Position numbers and translations under genes: made by a program | From: Lewinella sp. JB7 | GTDB taxonomy: Bacteria > Bacteroidota > Bacteroidia > Chitinophagales > Saprospiraceae | Length of the DNA: 64,000 bases | Assembly: GCF_024297185.1 (NCBI RefSeq) | Contig: NZ_JANCTD010000001.1 | Location: 879,396 to 943,395 of the forward strand | Direction: 5' to 3' | The notes under the pieces: model-generated | What the model was told of the DNA's origin: nothing | The model's input: the letters and a program-made list of their open reading frames with translations, nothing else | The model's database searches: none | In this document: positions 21,430 through 31,540 of the stretch, in pieces | How the letters are laid out: each line of letters starts with the position of its first letter | How positions within the stretch are numbered: position 1 is the stretch's first letter

Positions 21430-22878
21430 TCACTGCAGCAGCGGCTCCAATTCGCGACAAAAAGCGGCGAAGCGTTCTCTTTCTTCCGTGGCTTCCGGGA
21501 GGGAGTGGAGCCGCTCGCGGAAGGAAGCGTGAAACTCCTTGTCCGTCAGGAGGCCCTCCCGCCAGCGAGCCAGTTCGGAGAGCGTGGGAATGGTGGGCAG
21601 GTATCCGGGTTTGTGGGCGGCCGCGGCGTCGCGGTCCGGTAGTTTGAATTTTCGGATCACGCGTAGAGCCCGGGCGGCCTGCCCCCGCCGCAGGAGGGCA
21701 AGCAGGTAAACCGTGAAGAACAGGTGCCAGCGATACCGCAGAATTTCCTTGCGGTAGGCCCGGAGGTAGCTGTCGCCGTACGATTCCGCTTGTTCCGGCC
21801 GACCGGTCTTCAGCAGGGCCTCCAGGTAGAAGGCGGTATAACCGATACGGTTGTAGGAATTGACGGTCGTCTTCGCGGCCTGCTTGGCCCCCTGCAGGAG
21901 TTCCAGCGCCTCCGTCTGCCGGTCGAGCCGCAGGAGCAGAGAGGCCAGGTTGTTGACGTAGAATAGGTGGTCGTAATTACGCGATCGCACCGACAACCGT
22001 CCGTAGTACAGCGCGCGTTCGTATTCCCGTCGGTAAGCGTGCAGCAGCATCCGGTTACCGTAGTAGTTGGTCAGCAGCCGGGGGGAATAGTTGCGCCCGT
22101 CGCGGAAGGCGCGATCAATGCGGTCGAAGTGGGCGAGGATGCGGTCGTACTCCCGGTGATTGAAGCTGACGAAGGTGAGGCGTACGAGGGCCAGGTAGCG
22201 GTTCAGGCCGTCCATTTGCTTATCCAGGAATACACGCTCCAGGCTTTCGGCCCACTGCCAGCTTTCCCCACCACGGCGGGCGTACTGTTCCACTACGTCC
22301 TGCGTTACGGCGTGTAGCCGGTCGAATCCTTGTTTGCTCCGGTCGTAGGCTTCGGCGTGGGTGGCCAGGAAGTCATTCACGAGGGCATAGTCGCGGTACC
22401 GCATCCTTATCTGGAGGAAGTGGCGGTACTGCCCCAGCACTTCGTAGAACTTCATGAAGTAGAAGCCGGGGTGTTCGTAATGGCGGATAGCCCGCAACAG
22501 CTGACGTTCGTCTTCGTGCTCAATGGAATCGGTGACGATCAACCGTTCGAGCCGCAGGAGCCAGGCGTGACGCTCGTCGACATCGATGGCGGCCAGTTTC
22601 TTTTCCATCCAGTTGCGCAGGTGATGGTACTTACGCTTATCGATGGATGCGTCGTAGGGAATGAAGTCCGTCACCTCCCGGCTGTTCCGCTCTACCCGTT
22701 CCAGGATGGCGATCCGCTCGTCGTCCTCCAGCTGGTGGTGGCGCAGAAGATAGGCCGTTTCGTGCGGCAGCAGCCGTTCGGTAAAGGCGGTAAACTTGCG
22801 TAGGCGGTCGCGCACTGGCTCGGGCGTATGGGCCCCGGAAGGTACAACGCCGCCGTCGCTAGAGGACGAGGCCCCCAT
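21430..22878 (-). CDS. TPR-like helical repeat protein of unknown function
   Basis: 482 residues with no signal peptide or membrane segment. It is almost wholly helical and rich in Arg, Leu and Tyr. The C-terminal half (about 240-440) has TPR-like helix pairs, such as YERALYYGRLSVRSRNYDHL and TEALELLQGAKQAAK. The first 200 residues form a separate helical region (ERLLPHETAYLLRHHQLEDD) that I do not recognise. The ATG at 22878 overlaps the end of the upstream SDR gene by 20 bases; a GTG at 22815 (RDRLRKFTAF follows) is a plausible shorter start. Likely a cytosolic scaffold; function unknown. Confidence 0.75.
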   Translation of the reverse strand: MGASSSSDGGVVPSGAHTPEPVRDRLRKFTAFTERLLPHETAYLLRHHQLEDDERIAILERVERNSREVTDFIPYDASIDKRKYHHLRNWMEKKLAAIDVDERHAWLLRLERLIVTDSIEHEDERQLLRAIRHYEHPGFYFMKFYEVLGQYRHFLQIRMRYRDYALVNDFLATHAEAYDRSKQGFDRLHAVTQDVVEQYARRGGESWQWAESLERVFLDKQMDGLNRYLALVRLTFVSFNHREYDRILAHFDRIDRAFRDGRNYSPRLLTNYYGNRMLLHAYRREYERALYYGRLSVRSRNYDHLFYVNNLASLLLRLDRQTEALELLQGAKQAAKTTVNSYNRIGYTAFYLEALLKTGRPEQAESYGDSYLRAYRKEILRYRWHLFFTVYLLALLRRGQAARALRVIRKFKLPDRDAAAAHKPGYLPTIPTLSELARWREGLLTDKEFHASFRERLHSLPEATEERERFAAFCRELEPLLQ

Positions 22879-23599
22879 CGACGCTCAGGCAGCTGCCCGT
22901 GATGAAGCCGGCCTCCTCGCTTGCCAAAAAGAGGTAGGCGCCGGCAATGTCTTCCGGCTGCCCGAGTCGCTGCAGGGGCGTCCGGTCGCGCACGGCGTCG
23001 AGTACCGACGCCGGCATGGCCTCCGTCATTTCGGTGGCGATGAATCCGGGGGCGACGGCATTGACGGTAATTCCCTTGCGACCGAACTCCCGGGCCCAGG
23101 TTTTGGTCATGCCGATCAGTCCGGCCTTGGTGGCGGCGTAGTTGGTCTGCCCGAAATTGCCGTACAGGCCCACGACCGAACTGGCGTTCAGGATACGGCC
23201 GTAGCCCGCCTCCGCCAGATAGGGATATACCGCTTTAGTGCAGTTGAACACTCCGGTGAGGTTGACGTCCAGGACCTGCTGCCACTGTTCCGGCCGCATC
23301 TTTTGGAAGCTGCTGTCGCGGGTAATGCCGGCATTGTTGACCAGTACGTGAACGCCACCAAGTTCTTCCGTAACGCGGCGTGCGGCATCCTCGCAGGCGG
23401 CCAGGTCGGTGGTGTCGACGGCGTAAAATCGGGCACGGTGGCCGGCGGCGTTCAGCTCTTTCGCCAGTTGTTGACCCGATTCGTCGATGTCCCAGAGGGC
23501 TACGGCGGCCCCCTCCTCCGCGAAGCGCCGGGCGGTGACGCGACCAATACCCCGGGCGGCCCCGGTGATGATGGCTACTCGGTCTGTAAATCTTTGCAT
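22859..23599 (-). CDS. SDR family 3-oxoacyl-reductase-like dehydrogenase
   Basis: 246 residues from the ATG at 23599 (QRFTDRVAIITGAARGIG follows); the upstream TTG adds 15 residues out of family. NAD(P) binding motif TGAARGIG (6-14), NNAG near 85, catalytic Ser in NASSVVGLYG, and Tyr/Lys in NYAATKAG are all present. The D39-type acid WDIDESG after strand 2 hints at NAD preference. It is close to FabG and acetoacetyl-CoA reductases (PhaB), so 3-oxoacyl thioester reduction is likely. It is divergent from the alpha/beta hydrolase gene to the right. Confidence 0.9.
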   Translation of the reverse strand: MQRFTDRVAIITGAARGIGRVTARRFAEEGAAVALWDIDESGQQLAKELNAAGHRARFYAVDTTDLAACEDAARRVTEELGGVHVLVNNAGITRDSSFQKMRPEQWQQVLDVNLTGVFNCTKAVYPYLAEAGYGRILNASSVVGLYGNFGQTNYAATKAGLIGMTKTWAREFGRKGITVNAVAPGFIATEMTEAMPASVLDAVRDRTPLQRLGQPEDIAGAYLFLASEEAGFITGSCLSVDGGLVL

Positions 23600-23832
23600 A
23601 ATCTTGGATGACTTGTACGGTAAGGGTGGGAAAGCTACCGCCACGGATAGCCGAAGCGGTAGCGTAACCCGAATTATGGCCGGGCGACTCAGGTAGCTAT
23701 CCAGGGAAAATAGTCTTGTTAATCAATACTTTATTTAGAAAGGGTAGGGGGTGGACCGTATGAGCGTTGATCCTGGTCCGCATGCACGGCTCCCGCGTTC
23801 CCCGCCCTAAATTGCCGGTATACATCCATCGT

Positions 23833-24798
23833 ATGCGAACCGAATCCGTTTATACCTCCCTTGTCATCGCGCTCGTCCTTCTGTTCGCCGCCCGCTCCAG
23901 CGCTCAATCCGACGCACCCGTGAATGCTCCAGAATTTCCACTTACGATCCGGAAGGTGAAGCTGAACGACACCCTTCAGTTGGCGTACACCGACGTAGGG
24001 CAAGCTCGCGACGGAATCCTGCTGTTCGTACACGGCCTCGGATCCAACCTGCGGGCCTGGGACAAGACCATCGCCGGCCTGAGTGATCGCTTCCGCTGCG
24101 TAGCGGTCGACCTGCCCGGTTATGGCCATTCCAGTCGGGAGAAACACCCCGCTACCGTGACGTACTACGCCGATCAGGTGGAGGCCTTCATCCGCGAACT
24201 GGGGCTACCGTCCCTTACGCTGATCGGGCACAGTATGGGCGGACAGATCGCCCTCGAACTCGCCAGTCGGCGGCCGGGGTGGCTGGAGCGCCTGGTGCTG
24301 GCCGCGCCCGCCGGACTGGAAACCTTCAGCGAACAGGACCGGCAGTTTTTTGCTACTTACGTCCGTCCGGAATTTATCCAGGCGCTCACGCCCGCACAGA
24401 TCGAGGCCAACTTTGACCTGAATTTCCACGGGGGAACGCCGGCCGATGCTCGCTTCATGATTGACGATCGTATGACGCTCCGGGAAGATTCCGCCGCCTA
24501 TACGCAATACACTCACCTCATCGCCGGTAGCGTCGCCGGGATGCTCGCCGGTCCCGTGAGGCACAAACTGGGAGAAGTGTCGGTCCCGACCCTGGTTGTG
24601 TTCGGACACGAGGACCGGCTGATCCCCAATCAGGCACTGCATCCCGGGCTTACGGTGAAGGATGTAGGAATGGTAGCCGTACGCGGGATCCCCCGGGTAC
24701 GCGTGGAGTACCTGCACGCAGCCGGCCACTTTGTCCAGTGGGACCGGGCGGCCGGGTTCAACGATTTGGTCCGGGCATTCATGGCGGAGGAGAAGTGA
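23833..24798 (+). CDS. secreted alpha/beta hydrolase
   Basis: 321 residues from the ATG at 23833. A signal peptide (about 1-24, SLVIALVLLFAARSSAQS) sends it to the periplasm or outside. The fold shows the oxyanion strand FVHGLGSNLRAWD, nucleophile GHSMGG (about 137-142), acid in FGHEDRLIP and base in AAGHFVQWD, so the catalytic triad Ser-Asp-His is complete. It belongs to the esterase/haloperoxidase-like group; substrate unknown. It has its own transcript: 236 bases separate it from the TonB receptor gene downstream. Confidence 0.9.
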   Translation: MRTESVYTSLVIALVLLFAARSSAQSDAPVNAPEFPLTIRKVKLNDTLQLAYTDVGQARDGILLFVHGLGSNLRAWDKTIAGLSDRFRCVAVDLPGYGHSSREKHPATVTYYADQVEAFIRELGLPSLTLIGHSMGGQIALELASRRPGWLERLVLAAPAGLETFSEQDRQFFATYVRPEFIQALTPAQIEANFDLNFHGGTPADARFMIDDRMTLREDSAAYTQYTHLIAGSVAGMLAGPVRHKLGEVSVPTLVVFGHEDRLIPNQALHPGLTVKDVGMVAVRGIPRVRVEYLHAAGHFVQWDRAAGFNDLVRAFMAEEK

Positions 24799-25034
24799 GT
24801 CGGTCAACCCCCCCCAAACGACAACAAGATCGTCGTATATATGGGAGTTTCCAACCACACAATCCGGTAACCAGGGGGCTCGGTCAACCTCCCTTAGTTC
24901 CGTTTGGTGAAGCGAGGTGGCAGTCCGATCGTATACATTGGCAACTGAACATTATTTCGCCGGAGAGGCCGGACAAAGAATCCTGGCCGTTAATCGGCGT
25001 TCGTTCGGAATAATCATCCGCCTTAGCTAAGTCA

Positions 25035-27524
25035 ATGATCATGCGCTACTACCTGTACCTCTTTTTTCTTCTGATGAGCGTGACCGGCTTCGGCCAGTCG
25101 GCTTCCGTCACGGGTCAGGTGACCACCGAGGACGGCCAGGCTCTTCCCGGCGCCGCCGTCGGGGTGGCCGGTGTGTCTACGGGCACCTTCACCGACGCGA
25201 ACGGAACGTACGCGCTGTCCCTCGACCCCGGCACTTACCAATTGCGGGCCACCTTCGTCGGGTACGCGCTGCTGGAGCGGGAGCTAACGCTGAGCGCCGG
25301 ACAGACGGTTACGCTGGATTTCGAACTTGCCGAGGGACTCGAACTCGATCAGGTGGTTGTCTCCGGTTCCGCGCGACCGGAACGCATTACCGAAAGTCCG
25401 GCCACCATCGAGACGATCTTCAGCCGTGAAATTCTGGAGTACGCCGGTAATCCGGCCGAGTTGATTGCCCGCCAGAAGGGGGTGGACTACTTCCGGGCCG
25501 GACTAGCCGCGCCCGCCTTCAATATCCGGGGCTTCAACTCTAACTTCAACGCTAAGAACCTGCAGGTTACCGACGGCCGCTTCAGCACGTTGGTTGCCAC
25601 CGGGCTACCCTTCGGCCCCCTCAATACCACCATCAAGGAAGATATCGAACAGGTGGAGATCATTCTCGGACCTAATTCTACCCTGTACGGACCCAATGCG
25701 CATAATGGTTTGCTCAACACCATAACCAAGGACCCCCGCCGCTACCCCGGTACGATGGTGACCCTCAATCCGGGCATTACGGGCGACGGCGATGCTTACT
25801 TCAGTGCCCGCGTCCGCCACGCCCAGGCGCTGAACGATCGGTGGGCCTTCAAGGTGACCGGAGAGTACACGAAGGGAACGGAATTCGACTACGTGGATTC
25901 CGTATACATCGACCGCCGGGGCGGGGAAGACGAAGAGGGCAACGCCATGCCGGATGGCATCAAGGAAGGATACGAAGAACTGGAACTCGACCGGGACGTG
26001 GAATTTCTCCGCGGCGAATTCGCCCTTCACTACGACCCCAGCGACCAAGTCGGCTTTCAACTGAAGGGCGGCCTGAGCAACAGCACCTACCTGTCGGCCA
26101 CCAACGTCGGCCGCAACCAGATCAAGGACTGGCGCATCGGCTACCTGCAACTGCGGGCCAGCGGAGAGCACTGGTTCGCTCAGGTGTACTACACGGCTTC
26201 CCGCACCGACAGCACTTACTCCATCGACGACCGGACCAAGCAGTACTACCGCCTCCTCGATGCCGGTCAGTCGGAGGCCGTAGCCCGCGGACCTCTTTCC
26301 TACGCCACGGGGGCGCTCTTCCAGGACGCCTCCGAACGCTGGAACGCCGAAGCCCAGTACTACAACTCATTTGGTGAGTTGCAGCTGGTGGGGGGCGTGC
26401 AGTACCAACTCGACCGGGCCAACAGCCGGGGAACCTATCTGCTCGACGAGAACGACGACGATTACATCTCCGTCAACCAGATCGGAGCCTACGCTCACCT
26501 CACCTACGACTTTGGTGGTGGCTGGCGGGCCCTGGCCGCCGCGCGGGCCGACAACCACGAGATCTACGACTTCAACCTCGTCCCTAAACTGGGATTGTTG
26601 CGCATCGGTGAGCGCGGTACCTGGCGACTGACCTACGGGCAGGGTATTGCCGCGCCCACCATCCTCAATATGTTCGGCAACCTCTTCGGGGGGCTCATCC
26701 TGGGTAATGCCGAAGGCTTCACCCTGGCCGACGGCAGCATGGTGAACCCCCAGCAAGTAGAGAAGATCTCCACCTTCGAACTCGGGTACCGGGGGCAGTT
26801 GGAAAAGGACAAGCTCTTCCTCGACGCCAATGCGTACTACAGCATCAGCAAGGACTTCCTGAGCCCGGTCACGGTCGTCGGGGTCACCACCCACCGCGGC
26901 GACACGCCGACCGAGGAGGTGCAGGATGCCTTTGCCATCTACCAGGGACTGGTCGCTACCTACATCAACTTCGGGCAGGTCAATACGTACGGCTTCGACG
27001 TAGGGCTGAACTACTACTTTACGCCCCAACTGAACGGTTTCCTCAACTACAGTTATTTCGACTACGGCGTGGATGAGGATGACCCCGGCAACGATTTCAA
27101 TAAGGACGGGACGGTCAACTTCCTCGACGTGCTCGTGAATGCTCCGACGCACAAAGTCGGCGCGGGACTGTCCTACAGCGGCGATCAGTGGTTCGGTAGC
27201 CTGTTTGGTCGCTGGGTGCAGGCCTACGATTACTTCAGCAGCTTCCAGATCGCCAGCCGCAGCCACCCGGGGATTAGCTACCGCGGCACGCCCATCGTCG
27301 AAAATGCCCGCAGTACCGACAGCTTCAACTACGGCCCCCTGGGTGGTTTCGTGACCTTCGACGCCAACGTGGGCTACCGGTTCAGCGAGCGGGTCAGCCT
27401 GTCGGTAGCCGCCAACAACCTCTTCAATACCGAACTGCGGGAGTTCACGGCCAGTGCCCCTACGCGCGGCCTCTACACGCTGGAACTGCGCTTCAACCTT
27501 CCTCCCCGACGTACCGCTAAGTAA
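25035..27524 (+). CDS. TonB-dependent receptor with carboxypeptidase-regulatory N-domain
   Basis: 829 residues. Signal peptide (YLYLFFLLMSVTGFGQ), a CarboxypepD_reg-like beta domain (about 23-100), plug (about 108-230, with FNIRGFNSNFNAKNL and PNSTLYGPNAHNG) and a 22-strand barrel ending in LYTLELRFNLPP. It should carry a ligand across the outer membrane using TonB energy. There is no SusD partner. One extracellular loop has NDFNKDGTVNFLD, spaced like an EF-hand or dockerin calcium loop. A second ATG two codons later is an equally good start. It is the first gene of a four-gene operon, five bases before the symporter gene. Confidence 0.92.
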   Translation: MIMRYYLYLFFLLMSVTGFGQSASVTGQVTTEDGQALPGAAVGVAGVSTGTFTDANGTYALSLDPGTYQLRATFVGYALLERELTLSAGQTVTLDFELAEGLELDQVVVSGSARPERITESPATIETIFSREILEYAGNPAELIARQKGVDYFRAGLAAPAFNIRGFNSNFNAKNLQVTDGRFSTLVATGLPFGPLNTTIKEDIEQVEIILGPNSTLYGPNAHNGLLNTITKDPRRYPGTMVTLNPGITGDGDAYFSARVRHAQALNDRWAFKVTGEYTKGTEFDYVDSVYIDRRGGEDEEGNAMPDGIKEGYEELELDRDVEFLRGEFALHYDPSDQVGFQLKGGLSNSTYLSATNVGRNQIKDWRIGYLQLRASGEHWFAQVYYTASRTDSTYSIDDRTKQYYRLLDAGQSEAVARGPLSYATGALFQDASERWNAEAQYYNSFGELQLVGGVQYQLDRANSRGTYLLDENDDDYISVNQIGAYAHLTYDFGGGWRALAAARADNHEIYDFNLVPKLGLLRIGERGTWRLTYGQGIAAPTILNMFGNLFGGLILGNAEGFTLADGSMVNPQQVEKISTFELGYRGQLEKDKLFLDANAYYSISKDFLSPVTVVGVTTHRGDTPTEEVQDAFAIYQGLVATYINFGQVNTYGFDVGLNYYFTPQLNGFLNYSYFDYGVDEDDPGNDFNKDGTVNFLDVLVNAPTHKVGAGLSYSGDQWFGSLFGRWVQAYDYFSSFQIASRSHPGISYRGTPIVENARSTDSFNYGPLGGFVTFDANVGYRFSERVSLSVAANNLFNTELREFTASAPTRGLYTLELRFNLPPRRTAK

Positions 27525-27529
27525 GATTA

Positions 27530-29038
27530 ATGCTGGCCTGGACCCTGTTCATTCTCTATTTACTCGGAACGTCCTACCTGGGCTGGCTCGGTCTGCGCAA
27601 GACGGACGGCTTCAGCAGCTTCGCCATCGGTAAGGGTGACCTGAGCCCCCTGCAGGTCGGCGTCACCCTGGCGGCGGCTACGGCTTCGGCGGCCACCTTC
27701 ATCATCAATCCGGGCTTCGTGTACGTCGATGGACTGGCCGCCTTCATGCACCTCGGACTGGCCGTTTACCTGGGCTTCGTGCTCATGCTCCTACTGCTGT
27801 CCTTTCGCTTCCGGGAGATGGGGGAGCGGATGCGGGCGCTCACGATTCCGGACTGGATCGGCAAGCGCTACGGCTCGGCCAATTTCTCCCTGTACTTCGC
27901 CGTCATCAACCTGCTGAGCTTTGCCTTCATCGTACTCTTGGTGGGGGGCATCTCGATCGTCATGCAGCAGCTACTCGGGATCAGCAATCTTGTAGCCCTG
28001 ATCATTACCCTCGTATTCGTGACCGGCTACGTCCTCATCGGAGGTACCTACGCCCACGTATATACCAATATGCTGCAGGGCTTCCTGATGGTGGGCGTCA
28101 CCCTGCTCATCATCGGTTCCGGGGTAGTTGTCATGCTGGACCACCCGGACTTCTGGGGCGGGGTCGCGGGAGCCGGCGAACATCTGTTAACAGCCGTCAA
28201 TCCGGGGAGTGCGTTTTATAACGACTACTTTTCGACCTACCTAGCCGGCTTCTGCATCGGCGGAGCACTCGTCTGCCAGCCGCACATTCTCACCAAGGCG
28301 CTCTACGTGAAGACCGACCGGCAGGTGGGCCGCTACATCGCCATCTTTTCGGTCGTCTATTTTCTGTTTACCATGCTGCTTCTGACGGGCTTCTGGGCCC
28401 GGGTCTCCTTACCAGAGGCCGCACTGCTGGACCCGGCTACGGGTGCTTTTCGTCAGGACCTGGTGATGACGGTGTACCTGCGCGAGCAGTTTCCGACGTG
28501 GTTGTTCACGGTCATCAGCGTGGTGCTGCTCGCCGCCGCGATGTCCACCCTTGACGGGCTGCTGGTCGGTATCTCCACCATCACCGCCAACGACCTGGTC
28601 CTGAACCTGCTGCGGCGTACGCGTAGTCGACTGGACGAAGCGGCGCGGTTTCGCCTGGCGATGCGGGTCAGCCAGGGGGTACTCATAGTGGTCGCCGTGG
28701 CGGCATTCCTGGTCGCGCTGCATCCGCCGCCCCTGCTGGGCATTTTCGGCCAGGTGGGCGTGTACGGGCTGGTACTGGCCGCCGTGCCGCCCCTGCTGGC
28801 CGGGGTACTCTTTCGTCGCGTTGATCTGCGCACCGTCTGGTGCTTCTCCATAGCGGCCCTCCTGATTCACTTTGGGCTGTACGGCTACGGTGAGCGGCTC
28901 TTCGGTGACGCGGGCCCGGCCTTTGCCAATCCGGGCGTTACGGCTACCATAGCTCTGCTGGTAACCGTTCCGCCCACGCTTCTGCTTACGCTACTGGCAC
29001 GCTACCGCCGTGCCGCTACCCAACCGGTACAATCCTAA
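27530..29038 (+). CDS. sodium:solute symporter (SSS) family transporter
   Basis: 502 residues with about 13 membrane segments. It has the SSS core: LSPLQVGVTLAAATASAATF (helix 1 break), the helix-5 region with GGTYAHVYTNMLQGFLMVG, and the helix-8 sodium-site segment VLLAAAMSTLDGLLVGISTI. Relatives take up pantothenate, acetate, proline or other carboxylates with Na+. Its place between an outer-membrane receptor and two acyl-thioester enzymes suggests a carboxylic acid substrate. It starts five bases after the receptor gene and ends six before the KAS III-like gene. Confidence 0.9.
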   Translation: MLAWTLFILYLLGTSYLGWLGLRKTDGFSSFAIGKGDLSPLQVGVTLAAATASAATFIINPGFVYVDGLAAFMHLGLAVYLGFVLMLLLLSFRFREMGERMRALTIPDWIGKRYGSANFSLYFAVINLLSFAFIVLLVGGISIVMQQLLGISNLVALIITLVFVTGYVLIGGTYAHVYTNMLQGFLMVGVTLLIIGSGVVVMLDHPDFWGGVAGAGEHLLTAVNPGSAFYNDYFSTYLAGFCIGGALVCQPHILTKALYVKTDRQVGRYIAIFSVVYFLFTMLLLTGFWARVSLPEAALLDPATGAFRQDLVMTVYLREQFPTWLFTVISVVLLAAAMSTLDGLLVGISTITANDLVLNLLRRTRSRLDEAARFRLAMRVSQGVLIVVAVAAFLVALHPPPLLGIFGQVGVYGLVLAAVPPLLAGVLFRRVDLRTVWCFSIAALLIHFGLYGYGERLFGDAGPAFANPGVTATIALLVTVPPTLLLTLLARYRRAATQPVQS

Positions 29039-29044
29039 AAATTT

Positions 29045-30034
<990 letters not shown>

Positions 30035-30043
30035 CTTTCCCGG

Positions 30044-31531
30044 ATGAACTTCGCTCCGACCGACTGGACCGCCCGTTGGGCCCGCTACACCCCCGATCGC
30101 ATCGCCGTCAGCGACGGTCAGGAGTCGCTGTCCTACGCCGAGCTCCACCGGTCGGGACGACAACTCGCGCGCCTCCTTGCCGACCGGGGACTTCGTAAGG
30201 GGGACCGCATCGCGGTCATTGCCGAAAACGATCTGTCTTACGTACTGCTCTTCGTTGCGGCCCAGAAGGCGGGCTTCGTGCTGGTGCCCATTAATTACCG
30301 ACTCAGCGGACGGGAAGTAAACTCCATCCTGGCGGACGCGGATCCCGCCCTGATCGTGTACCAGGAGTCTTATCACCACCTGCTGCCCGTGGCCCGGGCT
30401 GACGTGCCGACGGTCGGTCGGTACGAACTCCGGCAACTGGGGGAGGCCGGTGAAGGGGGAGACACGGAGTGGACGCCCCCGGAAAGTCCCACAGCCACCG
30501 ATCCCATTTTCATCCTCTATACTTCCGGGACGACGGGCCTGCCCAAAGGCGTGCTCTACACCCACCGGATGCTGTTCTGGAACAGCGAGAACACGGTGCT
30601 CTCCCTGGGAATCGGGCCGGCCACCCGCACCCTCAACGTGATGCCTCCTTTCCACACCGGAGGCTGGAACGTGCTCACCACGCCGCTTCTGCACCGGGGA
30701 GGTTACACCCGACTGCTCCGCAGATTCGACGCCGCGGAGGTGCTGCGCCTGTTCGCTACGGAACGGGCGACCGTGTTCATGGCGGTACCGACGATGGTCC
30801 GGCTGCTGGCGGATGATCCGGCCTTCGCATCCGCGGATCTGAGCCATTTACGGTACCTCGTTGTCGGGGGAGAACCCCTGGCGCCGACACTCATCGAGCG
30901 GTGGCACGACCGGGGGGTACCCATTCGGCAGGGCTTCGGCATGACGGAGGTGGGACCCAATCTTTTTTCCCTCCACGAGGACGACGCACTGGACCGGAAG
31001 GGATCGATCGGCCGACCCAATTTTTACGTGCGGACACGCGTGGTGGGGGACGACGGAACCGACTGCCGCCCCGGCGAAGCGGGCGAGCTGTGGCTACGGG
31101 GCCCGATGACCACGCCAGGTTACTGGCGAAATTCAGCGGCGACGGAAAAGGTATTCGACGGCGGATGGTTCCGTACGGGCGACGTAGTTCGTCGGGACGC
31201 GGAAGACTACTTCTACGTAGTGGGTCGGATCAAGGAAATGTACATCTCCGGCGGGGAAAACGTTTATCCGGCGGAAGTGGAGCGCTACCTGGAAACCCAC
31301 CCGGCCGTTGCGGAGGCCGTCGTAGTGGGCGTGACCGACCCCTGCTGGGGAGAAGTCGGTCACGCCTACCTCGTGCTCGTTGAGCGTCATTCCACGACAA
31401 AGCAGGAAATCAGTGACTACTGCCGGCTGGGACTGGCGGGCTTTAAGGTGCCGAAACGCATTACGCTCGTGGATGCTCTGCCGCGGAATTCTACGGGAAA
31501 GGTCGACCGCCGGGCGCTGGCTAGCCGGTAG
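30044..31531 (+). CDS. class I adenylate-forming acyl-CoA synthetase
   Basis: 495 residues. The ANL family motifs are complete: P-loop YTSGTTGLPKG (159-169), GFGMTEVGP (about 305), hinge and A8 motif GWFRTGDVVRRD with GRIKEMYISGGENVYPAEVE, and the A10 lysine in NSTGKVDR (about 483-490). It activates a carboxylic acid as an acyl-adenylate and transfers it to CoA. It lies nine bases after the KAS III-like gene, closing an operon that begins with a TonB receptor, so its substrate is probably the imported acid. It converges with the oxidoreductase gene ten bases on. Confidence 0.92.
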   Translation: MNFAPTDWTARWARYTPDRIAVSDGQESLSYAELHRSGRQLARLLADRGLRKGDRIAVIAENDLSYVLLFVAAQKAGFVLVPINYRLSGREVNSILADADPALIVYQESYHHLLPVARADVPTVGRYELRQLGEAGEGGDTEWTPPESPTATDPIFILYTSGTTGLPKGVLYTHRMLFWNSENTVLSLGIGPATRTLNVMPPFHTGGWNVLTTPLLHRGGYTRLLRRFDAAEVLRLFATERATVFMAVPTMVRLLADDPAFASADLSHLRYLVVGGEPLAPTLIERWHDRGVPIRQGFGMTEVGPNLFSLHEDDALDRKGSIGRPNFYVRTRVVGDDGTDCRPGEAGELWLRGPMTTPGYWRNSAATEKVFDGGWFRTGDVVRRDAEDYFYVVGRIKEMYISGGENVYPAEVERYLETHPAVAEAVVVGVTDPCWGEVGHAYLVLVERHSTTKQEISDYCRLGLAGFKVPKRITLVDALPRNSTGKVDRRALASR

Positions 31532-31540
31532 CCCCGCGCC

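Noticed and set aside
26367-27266. 299-codon frame opposite the TonB receptor
   Set aside because: Shadow frame without motifs; the receptor barrel is continuous through this region.
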